Shown in pieces: positions 37,549 through 47,006 of a DNA stretch of 64,000 bases; positions within the stretch are counted from its first letter, which is position 1; the number at the start of each line of letters is the position of its first letter. The notes below the pieces were generated by a model that worked only from the letters and a program-made list of their open reading frames with translations, did no database searches and was not told where the DNA came from. The stretch spans positions 20,492 through 84,491 of the forward strand of contig PBLQ01000002.1 in the NCBI GenBank assembly GCA_002721815.1, given 5' to 3'. Made by a program: the position numbers and the translations under genes. Source of the DNA: Myxococcales bacterium (GTDB lineage: Bacteria; Myxococcota; UBA727; GCA-2721815).

Positions 37549-39435
37549 ATGAGCTCTAATCCCCCCCATTTTCAAGCCATTGTGCGTCAGCGTTACAGCC
37601 GGCGCGATATGCTTCAGGTTTTGGGGGCCGCAGGTCTTGCAGCTGGGTTGGGTTGCACCAGCAAAGACAAAAAGGTGCCATCCCAACCGGCCACAGTGCC
37701 GGCGGTGAAAGTCGATGAAGGCTTCGTAGAGGTGAGCCATGGTGCAGATGACCATCACCATGTGCCGCCGGGCTATCAGGCAGCGGTTTTGATCGGTTGG
37801 GGAGACAGCCTAACCGACGGTACAGCGACGGGAGATTTGGCAGCCATGACGCCTGAGGAACAATCGGTGCGGTTTGGAACCAATTGCGATTACACTGCCT
37901 TTATGCCGTTGCCACCGAAAAACGGTTTGCAGCGAGGATTGTTGTGTGTGAACCACGAGTTTTCAGATGCCGGAAAGATGTTTCGCGGTGTTCCTGCCGG
38001 AAGACGTACCTCTAAAGATGTGGTGACGAAGCTTCAAGTGGAAGGCGAACTGGCCGCTCATGGTCACAGCATCGTGGAACTGCAACAGACCCCACAGGGG
38101 TGGCAAATTGTGCCGGGTCCTTACACGCGCCGCATCAGTGCCCTCAAAACCTTATTTGAAATCACTGGCCCCGCGGCGGGCCATGCGCGCATGAAAACCC
38201 CGGAAGACCCTGAGGGCAAGACGATCAAAAGCACGGTTGGCAATTGTTCAGGGGGAGTGACCCCATGGGGCACCGTGTTGATCGCTGAGGAAAATTTTAA
38301 TTATTATTTTGGAGGTGACCCAGCGGGCTTGCCGCAAGAACAGCATTTACGTCGCTACAATGTGAACGGCCGCGCGGGTATTGGTGCATGGCGGTTTTTT
38401 GACCGTTTTGATGTGACCAAAGTAGCCAATGAGCCCAACCGTTTCGGATGGATGGTGGAGTACAAACCCACCGACCCCAATTACCAACCCAAAAAGAGAA
38501 CAGCGCTGGGACGCTTTTGTCATGAGGGTGCGACGCTGTGTTTAACCAAGTCTGGCCACGCGGTGGCTTACATGGGCGATGATTCTTATTTTGAATATTT
38601 GTATCGCTTTGTGAGTGATAAGCCCGCCATAGACAATCCCAATGTTTTGGACGAGGGGACCTTGTCGGTTGCGCGCTTTGATGCAAATGGAACCCTATCG
38701 TGGTTGCCTTTGCGTTTCGGGGAAGGGCCTTTGACCCCGCAAAATGGGTTTGAGTCTCAGGCCGATGTGGTTATCGAAACACGGCGTGCGGCAGACCTGT
38801 TGGGGGCAACGCCCATGGACCGGCCAGAAGGGATCGCCATCCATCCCACCAGTGGTCGGGTTTATGTGAGCTTGACCAAGAACACCAGACGGGAAGCCTC
38901 TCAAACCGATGCTGTCCATGCCCGTGCGCAGGATGCCCATGGGCAAATTCTAGAAATCATTCCATCTGCTCATGATGCACATGACGAGGAGAGCATGGGT
39001 TGGGATATCTTAATCGCGGCGGGCGACCCCAGCAGGCACGCGAACACCAAGTACGGCAAAGGGCTCACCCGTGAAGGTTGGTTGGCTAATCCTGATAATC
39101 TCGCCTTCGACCCCTCAGGCCATCTGTGGATCTCCACTGACGGGGCCTTGGGCAGCACGGGCACGAGCGATGGCCTGTGGTGTTGCGAAACCCTGGGCGA
39201 TGGCCGCGCTGTTTCAAAGCGGTTCTTGAGGGTACCTAAGGGCGCCGAATGCACCGGTGCCAGTTTTACTCCAGATGGAAAAACTTTGTTTGTTTCAGTA
39301 CAGCACCCGGGGGCCTACAAAAGTGCCTCTTATGATGAGCCCAGTTCCCGTTGGCCCGACCACAAATCCGACCGGCCTTCACGGTCAGCGGTGTTGGTCA
39401 TCACTAAAGAAAATGGGGGCGTGATTGGTACTTGA
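37549..39435 (+). CDS. phoX: PhoX-type alkaline phosphatase (DUF839), Tat-exported lipoprotein
   Basis: 628 residues from the ATG at 37549, with AAGG 10 bases upstream; an in-frame GTG at 37540 is an alternative. RYSRRDMLQVLGAAGLAAGLGC combines a twin-arginine motif with a lipobox-type Cys. The body matches PhoX: GTNCDYTAFMP, CVNHEFSD, NCSGGVTPWGTVLIAEENFNYYFGG, GRFCHEGATL and DNLAFDPSGHLWISTDG. PhoX is a Ca/Fe-dependent phosphomonoesterase used under phosphate starvation. No clear Pho box was found in the 100 bases before it, unlike the DUF47-pit unit. Confidence 0.9.
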   Translation: MSSNPPHFQAIVRQRYSRRDMLQVLGAAGLAAGLGCTSKDKKVPSQPATVPAVKVDEGFVEVSHGADDHHHVPPGYQAAVLIGWGDSLTDGTATGDLAAMTPEEQSVRFGTNCDYTAFMPLPPKNGLQRGLLCVNHEFSDAGKMFRGVPAGRRTSKDVVTKLQVEGELAAHGHSIVELQQTPQGWQIVPGPYTRRISALKTLFEITGPAAGHARMKTPEDPEGKTIKSTVGNCSGGVTPWGTVLIAEENFNYYFGGDPAGLPQEQHLRRYNVNGRAGIGAWRFFDRFDVTKVANEPNRFGWMVEYKPTDPNYQPKKRTALGRFCHEGATLCLTKSGHAVAYMGDDSYFEYLYRFVSDKPAIDNPNVLDEGTLSVARFDANGTLSWLPLRFGEGPLTPQNGFESQADVVIETRRAADLLGATPMDRPEGIAIHPTSGRVYVSLTKNTRREASQTDAVHARAQDAHGQILEIIPSAHDAHDEESMGWDILIAAGDPSRHANTKYGKGLTREGWLANPDNLAFDPSGHLWISTDGALGSTGTSDGLWCCETLGDGRAVSKRFLRVPKGAECTGASFTPDGKTLFVSVQHPGAYKSASYDEPSSRWPDHKSDRPSRSAVLVITKENGGVIGT

Positions 39436-39498
39436 GTGCGTGGGCGGTGAACGCCTTGAACGGGTATGGTCCGCGGTTTTTAAAAAACGAATTAAGCC

Positions 39499-41058
39499 AT
39501 GACGCCATTATCTTCGGCACAAAAAGGGCGGCTTTCAGTCTTCTTGATGATGACGGCCGTCTTTTGTATCCTTTTTGCCGGTATGCCCAAAGACTTTTAC
39601 CGAGGGGATGCGGTATCCATAAAGATGTCGGCCATTTATTGGGTGAACACCGGTTCGTTTGGATTTGCACCCAAAGACCATCATCTCATCGAACCTTTAC
39701 TAGAAAGTGAAGGGCAGTATTACATCCTTAACCCAGCGAACAACCGTTATTATCCCCGGTGGGAAGTGCTTAATGGGGTTTTACATGCGGTCCCAGAGCT
39801 TTTTCAAAGGCACCGAACGTTAAAACCCACTCCAGAGGTTATTTTTCGGCACAACGTTTTTAACGCGTTGCTTGGGTCTGTAGTGGCAGGCCTCTTGTTG
39901 TTCCTGGCATCTTTCATCACCCCGAGAAAAATAGCAGGGGCTTTGTTTGTATGTGCTGTCTTGTTTGCCAGTTACGAATGGAATTACCTCAGGGCTCAGA
40001 CCAAAGAGATATTTCTCCTCCTTTTCGTTTTCGCCATGATGGCAGGGTTTTGGGCTGCATGGGGGGCGTTTCAGCGAGGTGAACGTTTGCGATTTTATGC
40101 GTTAACGGTGTGCTGGAACGTGGCTGCGGTCGCCATGTGCCTCATCTCTTGTATTTACCATGTGGGCTATCTCATGGTGATATTGCTTTGGGGCTTTTTA
40201 CTGTTCCAAAGGAACGTGCAAAGGATGCGTCAGCCTGGCGAAGGTTCGCTGGTACAACAGATTTGGCAATGTGTTTTGTCGCACCGTCACCATTTCTTGA
40301 TCTTGGGTGGATTTCTGGCGTTATCAGTGGTTTTGACCGAATGGGCGGCGTTGGTTCGTTATGATTCATGGCACCCTCAAGGCATCAGTTGGTCCTTTCG
40401 AACCCGACAGATTGGGGACAGTATTTTTGGCTGGCAAAACATCTTTCAGCGTATGAACGATTACCTGATGGTGGAGAGTTTTCAGGTGGCCCTTCATTGC
40501 CCATTGCTTTTTGTGGCCGCGACTTATTGGCGGTCGTTTTGGCGTGACCACAAAAATCAAGCGCTTTACGTATTGGCCTTCGGTGGTTCCATGTTTTTCG
40601 CTTTCTGTTGCTTTGAAGGCGTGGGCGAATGGGCCTACGGGCCGCGGTTCTTGGTGCCGCTGTTGCCTTTGTTTGCACTGCCTGCCTGTGTGTTTTTTGA
40701 CAGATTCATGGCGGGCGCCTCTACCGCTGCAAGCAAAGCAAGTGGCGTGGTGGTGCTCGGCTTACTGATGTATTGTACTGCTTTACAGTTAGAGATGAAC
40801 AAATACCCCTTTTTTCATTTCTATGAGATTGGACCCATGTTGGAGACCATGGAGGGCATTCAACTGGCCGATGACTACAAACGGCATCATCATTTATTTT
40901 TTCTTAAAAAGCTCAAGGCCATTGCCAATGGGGCCGATGCAGACGGCGCGTTGGGTCCTACCTATGAAGGTTGGCCCGACCCGATCAAAACACGGTTTCA
41001 ATCGGCCCTGAAGCATCGATTGTTTCCTGAGGGGGAGAACCATTTCTTTTTTCAGTAG
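39499..41058 (+). CDS. Multi-pass membrane protein, possible GT-C glycosyltransferase
   Basis: 519 residues with about ten hydrophobic segments. The first outer loop has FYRGDAVSIKMSAIYWVNTGSF, a placement of acidic residues similar to GT-C enzymes. A long loop contains NPANNRYYPRWEVLNGVLHAVPELFQ. Glycosyl transfer from a polyprenyl sugar is an inference. It starts 63 bases after phoX, with no clear ribosome-binding site. Confidence 0.72.
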   Translation: MTPLSSAQKGRLSVFLMMTAVFCILFAGMPKDFYRGDAVSIKMSAIYWVNTGSFGFAPKDHHLIEPLLESEGQYYILNPANNRYYPRWEVLNGVLHAVPELFQRHRTLKPTPEVIFRHNVFNALLGSVVAGLLLFLASFITPRKIAGALFVCAVLFASYEWNYLRAQTKEIFLLLFVFAMMAGFWAAWGAFQRGERLRFYALTVCWNVAAVAMCLISCIYHVGYLMVILLWGFLLFQRNVQRMRQPGEGSLVQQIWQCVLSHRHHFLILGGFLALSVVLTEWAALVRYDSWHPQGISWSFRTRQIGDSIFGWQNIFQRMNDYLMVESFQVALHCPLLFVAATYWRSFWRDHKNQALYVLAFGGSMFFAFCCFEGVGEWAYGPRFLVPLLPLFALPACVFFDRFMAGASTAASKASGVVVLGLLMYCTALQLEMNKYPFFHFYEIGPMLETMEGIQLADDYKRHHHLFFLKKLKAIANGADADGALGPTYEGWPDPIKTRFQSALKHRLFPEGENHFFFQ

Positions 41059-41126
41059 GTGGGTGCTAGAATGACCCATGATGCAGCATCAGGCTGGGGT
41101 GAACGGCCACAGACACGGAGGTTGAG

Positions 41127-41906
41127 ATGGCAGCTGAGCATAAAACCATCCGATGGTGGCGAGGCATGGTGGCTCTGGGCCTTTTTAATATGGTGCTGTG
41201 GGTGGTGGTGGTTTCTCGATTAAAACACGAAGGGCCCTATGTGCCGTGGCATGTCTTGTTCTCAGGCGTTTTCACCGCCGTTTGCGCCTTTCGGTCGATG
41301 TTGCCGCGTATCGACTTAGAGCGTTACTGCTTGCTCGACTCGATGGCATCGAGCATGGTTATCGGTCGCACTGGGGCCACGTTGGCCGAGATCAGTTTCG
41401 CCTGCCAGATCGCACTCATCCTCCACGAAGCCGGTAATTTAGCGGATTTGGCCTGGGTGCAAATGTTGGCCTATCCCGTGGTGTTTTCGCTCACCTTGGC
41501 CCAAGTGTTTTGCTGGTCCAGCGTGATTTCACTCAATCATCTCGGTCACACCATCGAAGAGTCTTTATGGGGCATCACCTTTGTCCCAGTGGGTATCGCC
41601 TTGGCTTCTTGTGGTTTCAACTTAGATGGCCTGTGGCAAACGGTTTGTTTCGCCGGTGCCGTTTTTTGTGCGGGCTATGTGGCTTTCATGGCTTTTGTGG
41701 ATGTGCCCATGTATTACCGCCGTTGGCGTGAAGGGTTAGTGAAAAACGAAAAACGTTTGGGCTTTAAAGAAGGCTTTGCTGACGCTTTAAATCGGCGCGT
41801 GGTCACCCAAGATTGGGCCATCTGGAAACCCGAAGTGGCTTGGCTCACCGGTTATTTCTCCATGGCAGTTTGGGTGTCGATCAGTTTGATGGTTCTGCCA
41901 CGGTAA
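41127..41906 (+). CDS. Multi-pass membrane protein, unknown
   Basis: 259 residues, GGAGG six bases before the ATG. About seven hydrophobic segments are visible, for example GMVALGLFNMVLWVVVV, MLAYPVVFSLTLAQVFCWSSVI and LWGITFVPVGIALASCGF. It ends with WLTGYFSMAVWVSISLMVLPR. Charged and histidine residues inside helices (SLNHLGHTIEESLW) may mark a functional site. No family recognised. Confidence 0.75.
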   Translation: MAAEHKTIRWWRGMVALGLFNMVLWVVVVSRLKHEGPYVPWHVLFSGVFTAVCAFRSMLPRIDLERYCLLDSMASSMVIGRTGATLAEISFACQIALILHEAGNLADLAWVQMLAYPVVFSLTLAQVFCWSSVISLNHLGHTIEESLWGITFVPVGIALASCGFNLDGLWQTVCFAGAVFCAGYVAFMAFVDVPMYYRRWREGLVKNEKRLGFKEGFADALNRRVVTQDWAIWKPEVAWLTGYFSMAVWVSISLMVLPR

Positions 41907-41909
41907 AAG

Positions 41910-42554
41910 CTAAGACGCCGCCACCACATCCCACAAACTCAATCCTTCGAGGATTTGACCTTTAGCTATTCCCGTTTGCGCGACATGTAGAAGCGATGAT
42001 GCCAACTCTTCAATCAGAATAGGCCGAAAGCGATGCATACCTAAAGCACCCATCAAAAAACGCATGCCCGGTGGCGCACGATGGCCGGCACCGTGAAAAG
42101 CCGACGGGCGGAAAATGGTGTAGTCTAAACCACTGTTGGTCACGATGGCTTCGGCTTTGGCTTTGGCTTTGAGGTAAGCGCCCGTGGGTTTGCCCGCACC
42201 CACAGAGCTGAGCAGGACCACGTGATTAACGCCACAACGCTTGGCCGCATCCATCAAATATTGGGTGGTGTCGATATCGCTGGTTTCGTAGGTGTCACCC
42301 GTAGAAAAACGTTTGCGCATGGTACCGATGAGTTGCATGACTGTGGTGCAGCCTTGCATGGCAGCATCGAGTGCTTGAGCGTCCGTTAAATCGAGCACAG
42401 CGGCTTGTGGGTGTAGTGTTTTACCTTGAGCACTTTTGGGGCGGTAATGGGGGACGAGGTTCGCGTCTTGCGCTTGAGGAAGTTTCATGAGCGTCCGGCC
42501 TGTGGCTCCGTTGGCACCCGCGATAAAAATGCGCCGACCGTTAGTTGGACTCAA
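41910..42554 (-). CDS. NAD(P)-binding atypical SDR (NmrA-like) protein
   Basis: 214 residues from a TTG at 42554. The TTG is chosen because AAGGAGG lies 7 bases upstream; the ATG at 42608 lacks a site. GGRRIFIAGANGATGRTLM-like opening (IFIAGANGATGRTL) is the glycine-rich nucleotide loop of atypical SDR proteins. VMQLIGT, VVLLSSVGAGKPTGAYLKAKAKAEAIV and YTIFRPSAFHG follow. These proteins range from redox enzymes to NADP sensors; the substrate is unknown. It converges with the membrane protein gene 3 bases before. Confidence 0.85.
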   Translation of the reverse strand: MSPTNGRRIFIAGANGATGRTLMKLPQAQDANLVPHYRPKSAQGKTLHPQAAVLDLTDAQALDAAMQGCTTVMQLIGTMRKRFSTGDTYETSDIDTTQYLMDAAKRCGVNHVVLLSSVGAGKPTGAYLKAKAKAEAIVTNSGLDYTIFRPSAFHGAGHRAPPGMRFLMGALGMHRFRPILIEELASSLLHVAQTGIAKGQILEGLSLWDVVAAS

Positions 42555-42679
42555 GGGAAACCTCCTTGCCGTTGTGAGACAGAGGGGTCTGTAAATGAAA
42601 AGCCGCACGTTCGTTCCACCATTGGCGGTTTTGTTCGACGGCGGCTTGACTATTTTTGGGAAGGGGGACCATGCAATGA

Positions 42680-43918
42680 TTATATCAGACCCACTCGGTT
42701 CAATGCACGTTCTAACTGTTGCCAGCGTTGCTCCAAACTGCCGGTAAAGCCGATGGAGATACGCACCAAACCGGGTGCAATCCCGGCGGCGGCCAAGGCT
42801 TCGTCGGACATTTCACTGGAGGTGGAGCTGGCAGAGCAGGACATGAGGGTATCGAAGTAGCCCAGGCTCACGGCCATAAATCCAAAGCCTTCGGTGTTTT
42901 GCAAATCGTCCATGAGGGCTTCGGCTTTTTCGCTGGTGCCCGCGTCGATGGTGAGCAGGCCGCCAAAACCGTATTCGGAGCGACCGATTTTACAGAACAA
43001 ATCATGGTCAGGGTGGCTTTCAAGGCCTGGATAGGTCACATCCACCTTGAGCTCGTGGAGTCTTTCCGCAAAAACTTGTGCGCGGTGAGCGTGTTCCTTC
43101 ATGCGCAAAGGTAAGTGCGGGATACGCAGGCTGATGGAGTGTGCCACCTGCGGGTCCATGGTGGGGCCTAAAATCATGAGCGGACCGGTGTGAAGATCCA
43201 TCAACGAGCCCACAAACTCACCAGAGCCAACCACCGCACCCGCGATGAAGTCACTGGCCCCGTTCACGAACTTGGTCATGGAGTGCACCACCACATCGGC
43301 GCCGTGGTCCATAGGGGTAATGGCCAAAGGGGTGAAGGTATTGTCCACCACAAACTTGGCGCCATTCTTGTGAGCGATGTCAGCCAGCATGGGCAGGTTC
43401 GCCACGCGAAGGGTGGGGTTGGAAACGGACTCGGCGTAAATCACTTTGGTTTTATCGGTGCACGCGGCAGCCACAGCGTCGGCATCGTTAATATCAACAA
43501 AGGAGGTGGTGATGCCGCACTTGAGGGGGAAGAACTCTTTGAGCATGGCGTAAGTGCCGCCGTACAACGTGTCAGATGCCACCACGTGGTCGCCCTGGTC
43601 GAGCATGCCGAGAAGTGCTGATGAGATGGCACCCAAACCACTGCTGGCGCAATAGCCTGCTTCAGCGCCTTCCATGGCCGCCAGTTGGCGACCCAAAACG
43701 TAAACGGTGGGGTTGAAGTGACGGCCGTATAAAAAGCAACCCCCATCATCCGGGCCCAGACGGCCTTGAAAAATTTCGGGCATGGTGCCGGCTTCCATCA
43801 CGGTAAAGGTGGTGGACGCTTCGATGGACATGTTCACGCCACCGTGCTCGCCAAATTCGTGGCGTAAGGTCGCGAGTCGTTCAACAGGATCTGCAGGAAT
43901 GTTTTTTTCGTTGTTCAT
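42680..43918 (-). CDS. Cys/Met-metabolism PLP enzyme (methionine gamma-lyase/cystathionine synthase type)
   Basis: 412 residues. Key motifs are YGRHFNPTVYVLGRQLAAMEGAE, ASSGLGAISSALL, SNPTLRVANLPMLADIAHKNGAKFVVDNTF and the PLP lysine in VHSMTKFVNGASD. The last third carries RIPHLPLRMKEH and VRISIGF. The family includes methionine gamma-lyase, cystathionine gamma-synthase/lyase and O-acetylhomoserine sulfhydrylase. Choosing between them is not safe here. CGGAGGTG precedes the ATG. No SAM riboswitch was recognised upstream. Confidence 0.9.
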   Translation of the reverse strand: MNNEKNIPADPVERLATLRHEFGEHGGVNMSIEASTTFTVMEAGTMPEIFQGRLGPDDGGCFLYGRHFNPTVYVLGRQLAAMEGAEAGYCASSGLGAISSALLGMLDQGDHVVASDTLYGGTYAMLKEFFPLKCGITTSFVDINDADAVAAACTDKTKVIYAESVSNPTLRVANLPMLADIAHKNGAKFVVDNTFTPLAITPMDHGADVVVHSMTKFVNGASDFIAGAVVGSGEFVGSLMDLHTGPLMILGPTMDPQVAHSISLRIPHLPLRMKEHAHRAQVFAERLHELKVDVTYPGLESHPDHDLFCKIGRSEYGFGGLLTIDAGTSEKAEALMDDLQNTEGFGFMAVSLGYFDTLMSCSASSTSSEMSDEALAAAGIAPGLVRISIGFTGSLEQRWQQLERALNRVGLI

Positions 43919-44235
43919 GAGACACCTCCGGTGAGGCGCTTATGTCACACTAAAATTGGGCGAGATAGCCGTGCCAGCGTCAGTTTGCCGGAATGTTGCA
44001 TTCGGAAGGTGGGGTAGCGCTTCCACCAGCGAGCCCATGGGGAGAAAGGTGCAAGATCGCCTAAGTGTCTATAATGGAACGGTTTTACGGTGCAGGCTTG
44101 GCTTTTGTAGGCATTGAAGCGCCAGCTTTATTCGGGGTATTTCCCATGTCACCCCAGAAATGGGGGTCTGGAAATTGCTCATGAGGCTGCTCACAAACAA
44201 ATTGTGTCTCATGGGGAAGGTGATATTTTGAGCCC
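43919..44235. other. 317-base gene-free stretch between divergent genes
   Basis: Lies between the start of the PLP enzyme and the start of the Cys-containing lipoprotein. I see no gene, no known riboswitch and no convincing promoter in it; only the CGGAGG site of the PLP gene (around 43922-43930) is clear. Confidence 0.5.
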
Positions 44236-45117
44236 ATGCGTGCATCAAAGACCCAGGCTGTTCATCTGCAGATTCTTACCTGGAAGAATGTCACCGTCTT
44301 GGCCTTGGTGCTCGGATGCAGCGGTGCCAAACCTGCCATGGTACCGAAGGCACAAGCAGAAAAGACGTTGCATGAATTAAAGAAGAAACCACCCATCGCT
44401 CAAAAAGAACCCGCCAAGTGCGGCGCCCACATCTTAAAAGGCTCCAAGACCTCAATTTCGAAAAGCCCACGCGCCAACGAAGATGCAGAACGGTTGGCGG
44501 TACGGCTCACCGGTGAACTCACTGCGCCCGATAAAGCATATGATCGAATCGTTGCCGATTTGGGGGCGATTCGTGCGGTGTATCCCGAGCCGGGCGCCCG
44601 CGGCACCTTCCCTTATTTTGCGACCAACGGCGTCATTTTGGGGTTGGCACCAGAAACGGTGAAAGAGGTCGAAGCCGGCACCTACAAAGGGCTGGATTGC
44701 CTCAATGACTGGTACGGCGGCAAGGTGCGCTCAACCATGGGCAGTTTGGATATGATCTTTATCGTTTTCGACGCTTTGTATCATCCAAAAGTAATTGCCG
44801 ATGCCTACGCCTCTCATCCCGAGGTGCGTTTGGCCGACGCCAACCGTATGGGGGGTGGTGGCGATGATATCAGCCTGTGCAATGCCACGTTGGGTGGCAC
44901 CCACCGCTATATGTTTACCCGCGCTTGGGGGGATTGCCCTTCGGGTTGTATCAACTTTGAGTTTAAGGGTTACGATGTCACACCAGCGGGGCAGGTGACC
45001 CCACTTGAAACATGGCAACGCAACACAAGCACGGGCGAATACGAGGCGGCCGATTGGGTGACACCGGGGTGTTTTAAAAAACGGTGGTCTGCGCCGCCTG
45101 AAAAAAATCCGAAATAA
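44236..45117 (+). CDS. Predicted lipoprotein, unknown function
   Basis: 293 residues. LTWKNVTVLALVLGC is a lipoprotein signal preceded by a rather long N-region (17 residues). The mature part opens with a Lys-rich linker and then a domain with cysteines in DCLNDWYGGK, DISLCNATLGGTHRYMFTRAWGDCPSGCINFEFKGYDV and PGCFKKRW. The order and conservation-like patterning suggest a folded exported domain with disulfides. Family not recognised. GAAGG lies 15 bases upstream, so the start is only moderately supported. Confidence 0.7.
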   Translation: MRASKTQAVHLQILTWKNVTVLALVLGCSGAKPAMVPKAQAEKTLHELKKKPPIAQKEPAKCGAHILKGSKTSISKSPRANEDAERLAVRLTGELTAPDKAYDRIVADLGAIRAVYPEPGARGTFPYFATNGVILGLAPETVKEVEAGTYKGLDCLNDWYGGKVRSTMGSLDMIFIVFDALYHPKVIADAYASHPEVRLADANRMGGGGDDISLCNATLGGTHRYMFTRAWGDCPSGCINFEFKGYDVTPAGQVTPLETWQRNTSTGEYEAADWVTPGCFKKRWSAPPEKNPK

Positions 45118-45212
45118 CGCGCCATTTGGTGGATGGATGGTCGGTGGGTTCCCATCGCTGTCAGGATTCTATTTAAGTCAAAAACCTGATACGGTAGGCC
45201 CTTAGAGCTAAG

Positions 45213-46430
45213 ATGCGTGTGAAGAATGATTTTGGACGTATTTGTGGAAACGATATGGGCAATATTTTCGACAACAGCAAAGAATGGTTGCTGCAAGAAG
45301 GGGCAAAGTACACCTCTTTAAGGGAACTCACCCAGCACTGGGTGATTCAAATGCGGCAGTCAGGCATTCCCATCGATCGCATCAATCTTGGTGTCTTTGC
45401 CATTCACCCAGAAATGGCGGGTTATGCGGTGGCTTGGGATGCATCCATGCCCGAGGCGATCGAAATTCCTGTTCGTCGAGAAGACACGCTGACACCCATT
45501 TATTTAAAAAGCCCCATCAAGGCATTGGTGGAAGACCAAAAGGAACTTTCTTATGACCTGAGGAACCCAAACGAGGTGGATGCCTTTGAGGTTTTCAAGG
45601 AATATCAAGCGAAAGGGTACCAGCACTATTATGGTTTTCCCATCCTGTATGAAAACTCCGCCGTGGCCGCATTAACCCTGTGCACAAAAAATGCGCAGGG
45701 CTTCACCCCCGAGATGATTCAGGGGTTGCGAACACTTTTTCCCGTGCTCAAGTTGCTCCTTGGCGTTTTAGAAACCCGCCGGTTGGCTAAAACGGTTCTC
45801 CGAACCTACTTGGGTCGCGAAACCGGTGAGAGGGTTTTGTCCGGTGAAATCATTCGAGGGCAGGGAGAGTTTATTGATGCAGCGCTCTGGCTTTGTGATT
45901 TGCGTGATTTCACATCCATGACCGAAACCATTGGTTCCGAAAGCATGATCGACGTGATGAATACGTATTTCGACTGCATGGCAAAGGCTGTGTGGGCCGA
46001 AGACGGTGAAATCTTAAAATTCATGGGTGATGCCATGTTGGTGGTCTTTCGCAAAAACGAGCAAGCCACCACGTCACAGGTGGTCCAGCGGGCTTTGAGT
46101 GCAGCGAAAGCCGCTCAGGCCAATCTGCAATTGGTCTCTGACAACCGCGTGGCCGAAGGATTTGTCTCTTTGAAGGCAGGCATTGCCATTCATTTGGGGC
46201 AGGTTATTTATGGCAATGTGGGTGCGGCAAGCCGTCTGGATTTCACGGTGATGGGGCATGCCGTCAATGTGGTGGCGCGTATCCAGCAGTTGTCGGGGGA
46301 ATTAGGTGTTCCGATTTTGTTTTCTCAGGATGTGGCCGCGCATTTGAGTCACACATCCACCAGCCTGGGTCGTTATCAAGTCAAAGGCGTCAAGGCAGAA
46401 GTGGAAGTGTTCAAAGTGACCGAAAGTTAG
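45213..46430 (+). CDS. Class III adenylate/guanylate cyclase with N-terminal sensor domain
   Basis: 405 residues from ATG 45213; an ATG at 45255 with GGA before it may be the real start. Residues about 30-200 form a GAF-like sensor region (SPIKALVEDQKELSYDLRNPNEVDAFEVFKEYQAKGYQHYYGFPI). A linker LRTYLGRETGERVLSGEIIRGQGE and the cyclase domain follow. The catalytic metal-binding aspartates are in LCDLRDFTSM and ILKFMGDAMLVVF. DFTVMGHAVNVVARI holds the Asn/Arg pair. This is the order seen in many rhizobial-type cyclases, which favours cAMP. No partner kinase or regulator is next to it. Confidence 0.9.
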   Translation: MRVKNDFGRICGNDMGNIFDNSKEWLLQEGAKYTSLRELTQHWVIQMRQSGIPIDRINLGVFAIHPEMAGYAVAWDASMPEAIEIPVRREDTLTPIYLKSPIKALVEDQKELSYDLRNPNEVDAFEVFKEYQAKGYQHYYGFPILYENSAVAALTLCTKNAQGFTPEMIQGLRTLFPVLKLLLGVLETRRLAKTVLRTYLGRETGERVLSGEIIRGQGEFIDAALWLCDLRDFTSMTETIGSESMIDVMNTYFDCMAKAVWAEDGEILKFMGDAMLVVFRKNEQATTSQVVQRALSAAKAAQANLQLVSDNRVAEGFVSLKAGIAIHLGQVIYGNVGAASRLDFTVMGHAVNVVARIQQLSGELGVPILFSQDVAAHLSHTSTSLGRYQVKGVKAEVEVFKVTES

Positions 46431-46450
46431 GTCAGCATGTCCAACGCATT

Positions 46451-46741
46451 TTATTGCGGGCAAACATCCTGATTGGACTCTGCCTGGTTGTAAAGGCCAT
46501 ATTCGTCGTCAGGAATAGGGTGATGTGCCCCAGAATCTTTGCATTCCCAGTACCAAGTACCGCCGTTTTCTTCGCAAGAGTCTTCGTCATCGTAGATGTC
46601 GCGTAGGTACATACGCTCTGTTTCAGAAGCGCGCACCATCAGATTCATATCGGCGTCGAGGCATACTTCGCGGGTGGTGTAGGTTTCGTCGCAAGCAAGA
46701 AGTGAAAATAAGAAAAGAGCGATGATAAGAAATATTCTCAT
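46451..46741 (-). CDS. Small Cys-containing lipoprotein, unknown
   Basis: 96 residues from the ATG at 46741, with AGGAAACATCAA before it; the longer frame reaching 47023 has AT-rich non-coding character. MRIFLIIALFLFSLLAC is a lipoprotein signal. The mature part has DADMNLMVRASETERMYLRDIY and DEDSCEENGGTWYWECKD, a compact pair of cysteines. No family recognised. It is divergent from the first flavodoxin. Confidence 0.72.
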   Translation of the reverse strand: MRIFLIIALFLFSLLACDETYTTREVCLDADMNLMVRASETERMYLRDIYDDEDSCEENGGTWYWECKDSGAHHPIPDDEYGLYNQAESNQDVCPQ

Positions 46742-46957
46742 TTGATGTTTCCTGAATATCACAGAGTCTGAATTGAGAAAATGTCTGGAAATATGGTATT
46801 TGTATCCGCTTTTTAGATCAAATAAAAAGTGAAGACCTTCTCCGTGTTTCATTGAGGCAGAGTGAGTTACACAGCAATTGGCTGATAAAACAAAACAATT
46901 TAAAAAATAGTAAAAATAGGGTGGAGAATGATTTTGTAATGAGCTAAGGGCATCGGA

Positions 46958-46976
46958 AATAATGATTGCCATGAAT
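46958..46976 (+). promoter_or_regulatory. Fur-box-like site upstream of the tandem flavodoxins
   Basis: AATAATGATTGCCATGAAT agrees with the Fur 19-mer at 13 positions by eye, including ATAATGAT in the left half. It lies 30 bases before the flavodoxin start. Iron-repressed flavodoxin is a common response to iron shortage, so the site is plausible but unproven. Confidence 0.4.
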
Positions 46977-47006
46977 GAACCGGTGGTTACTGAAAGCGAG
47001 ATGTAA

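Noticed and set aside
43919..44235. SAM-type riboswitch before the Cys/Met enzyme gene
   Set aside because: No consensus core or pseudoknot pattern was recognised; only the ribosome-binding site hairpin CCTCACCGGAGG is visible.
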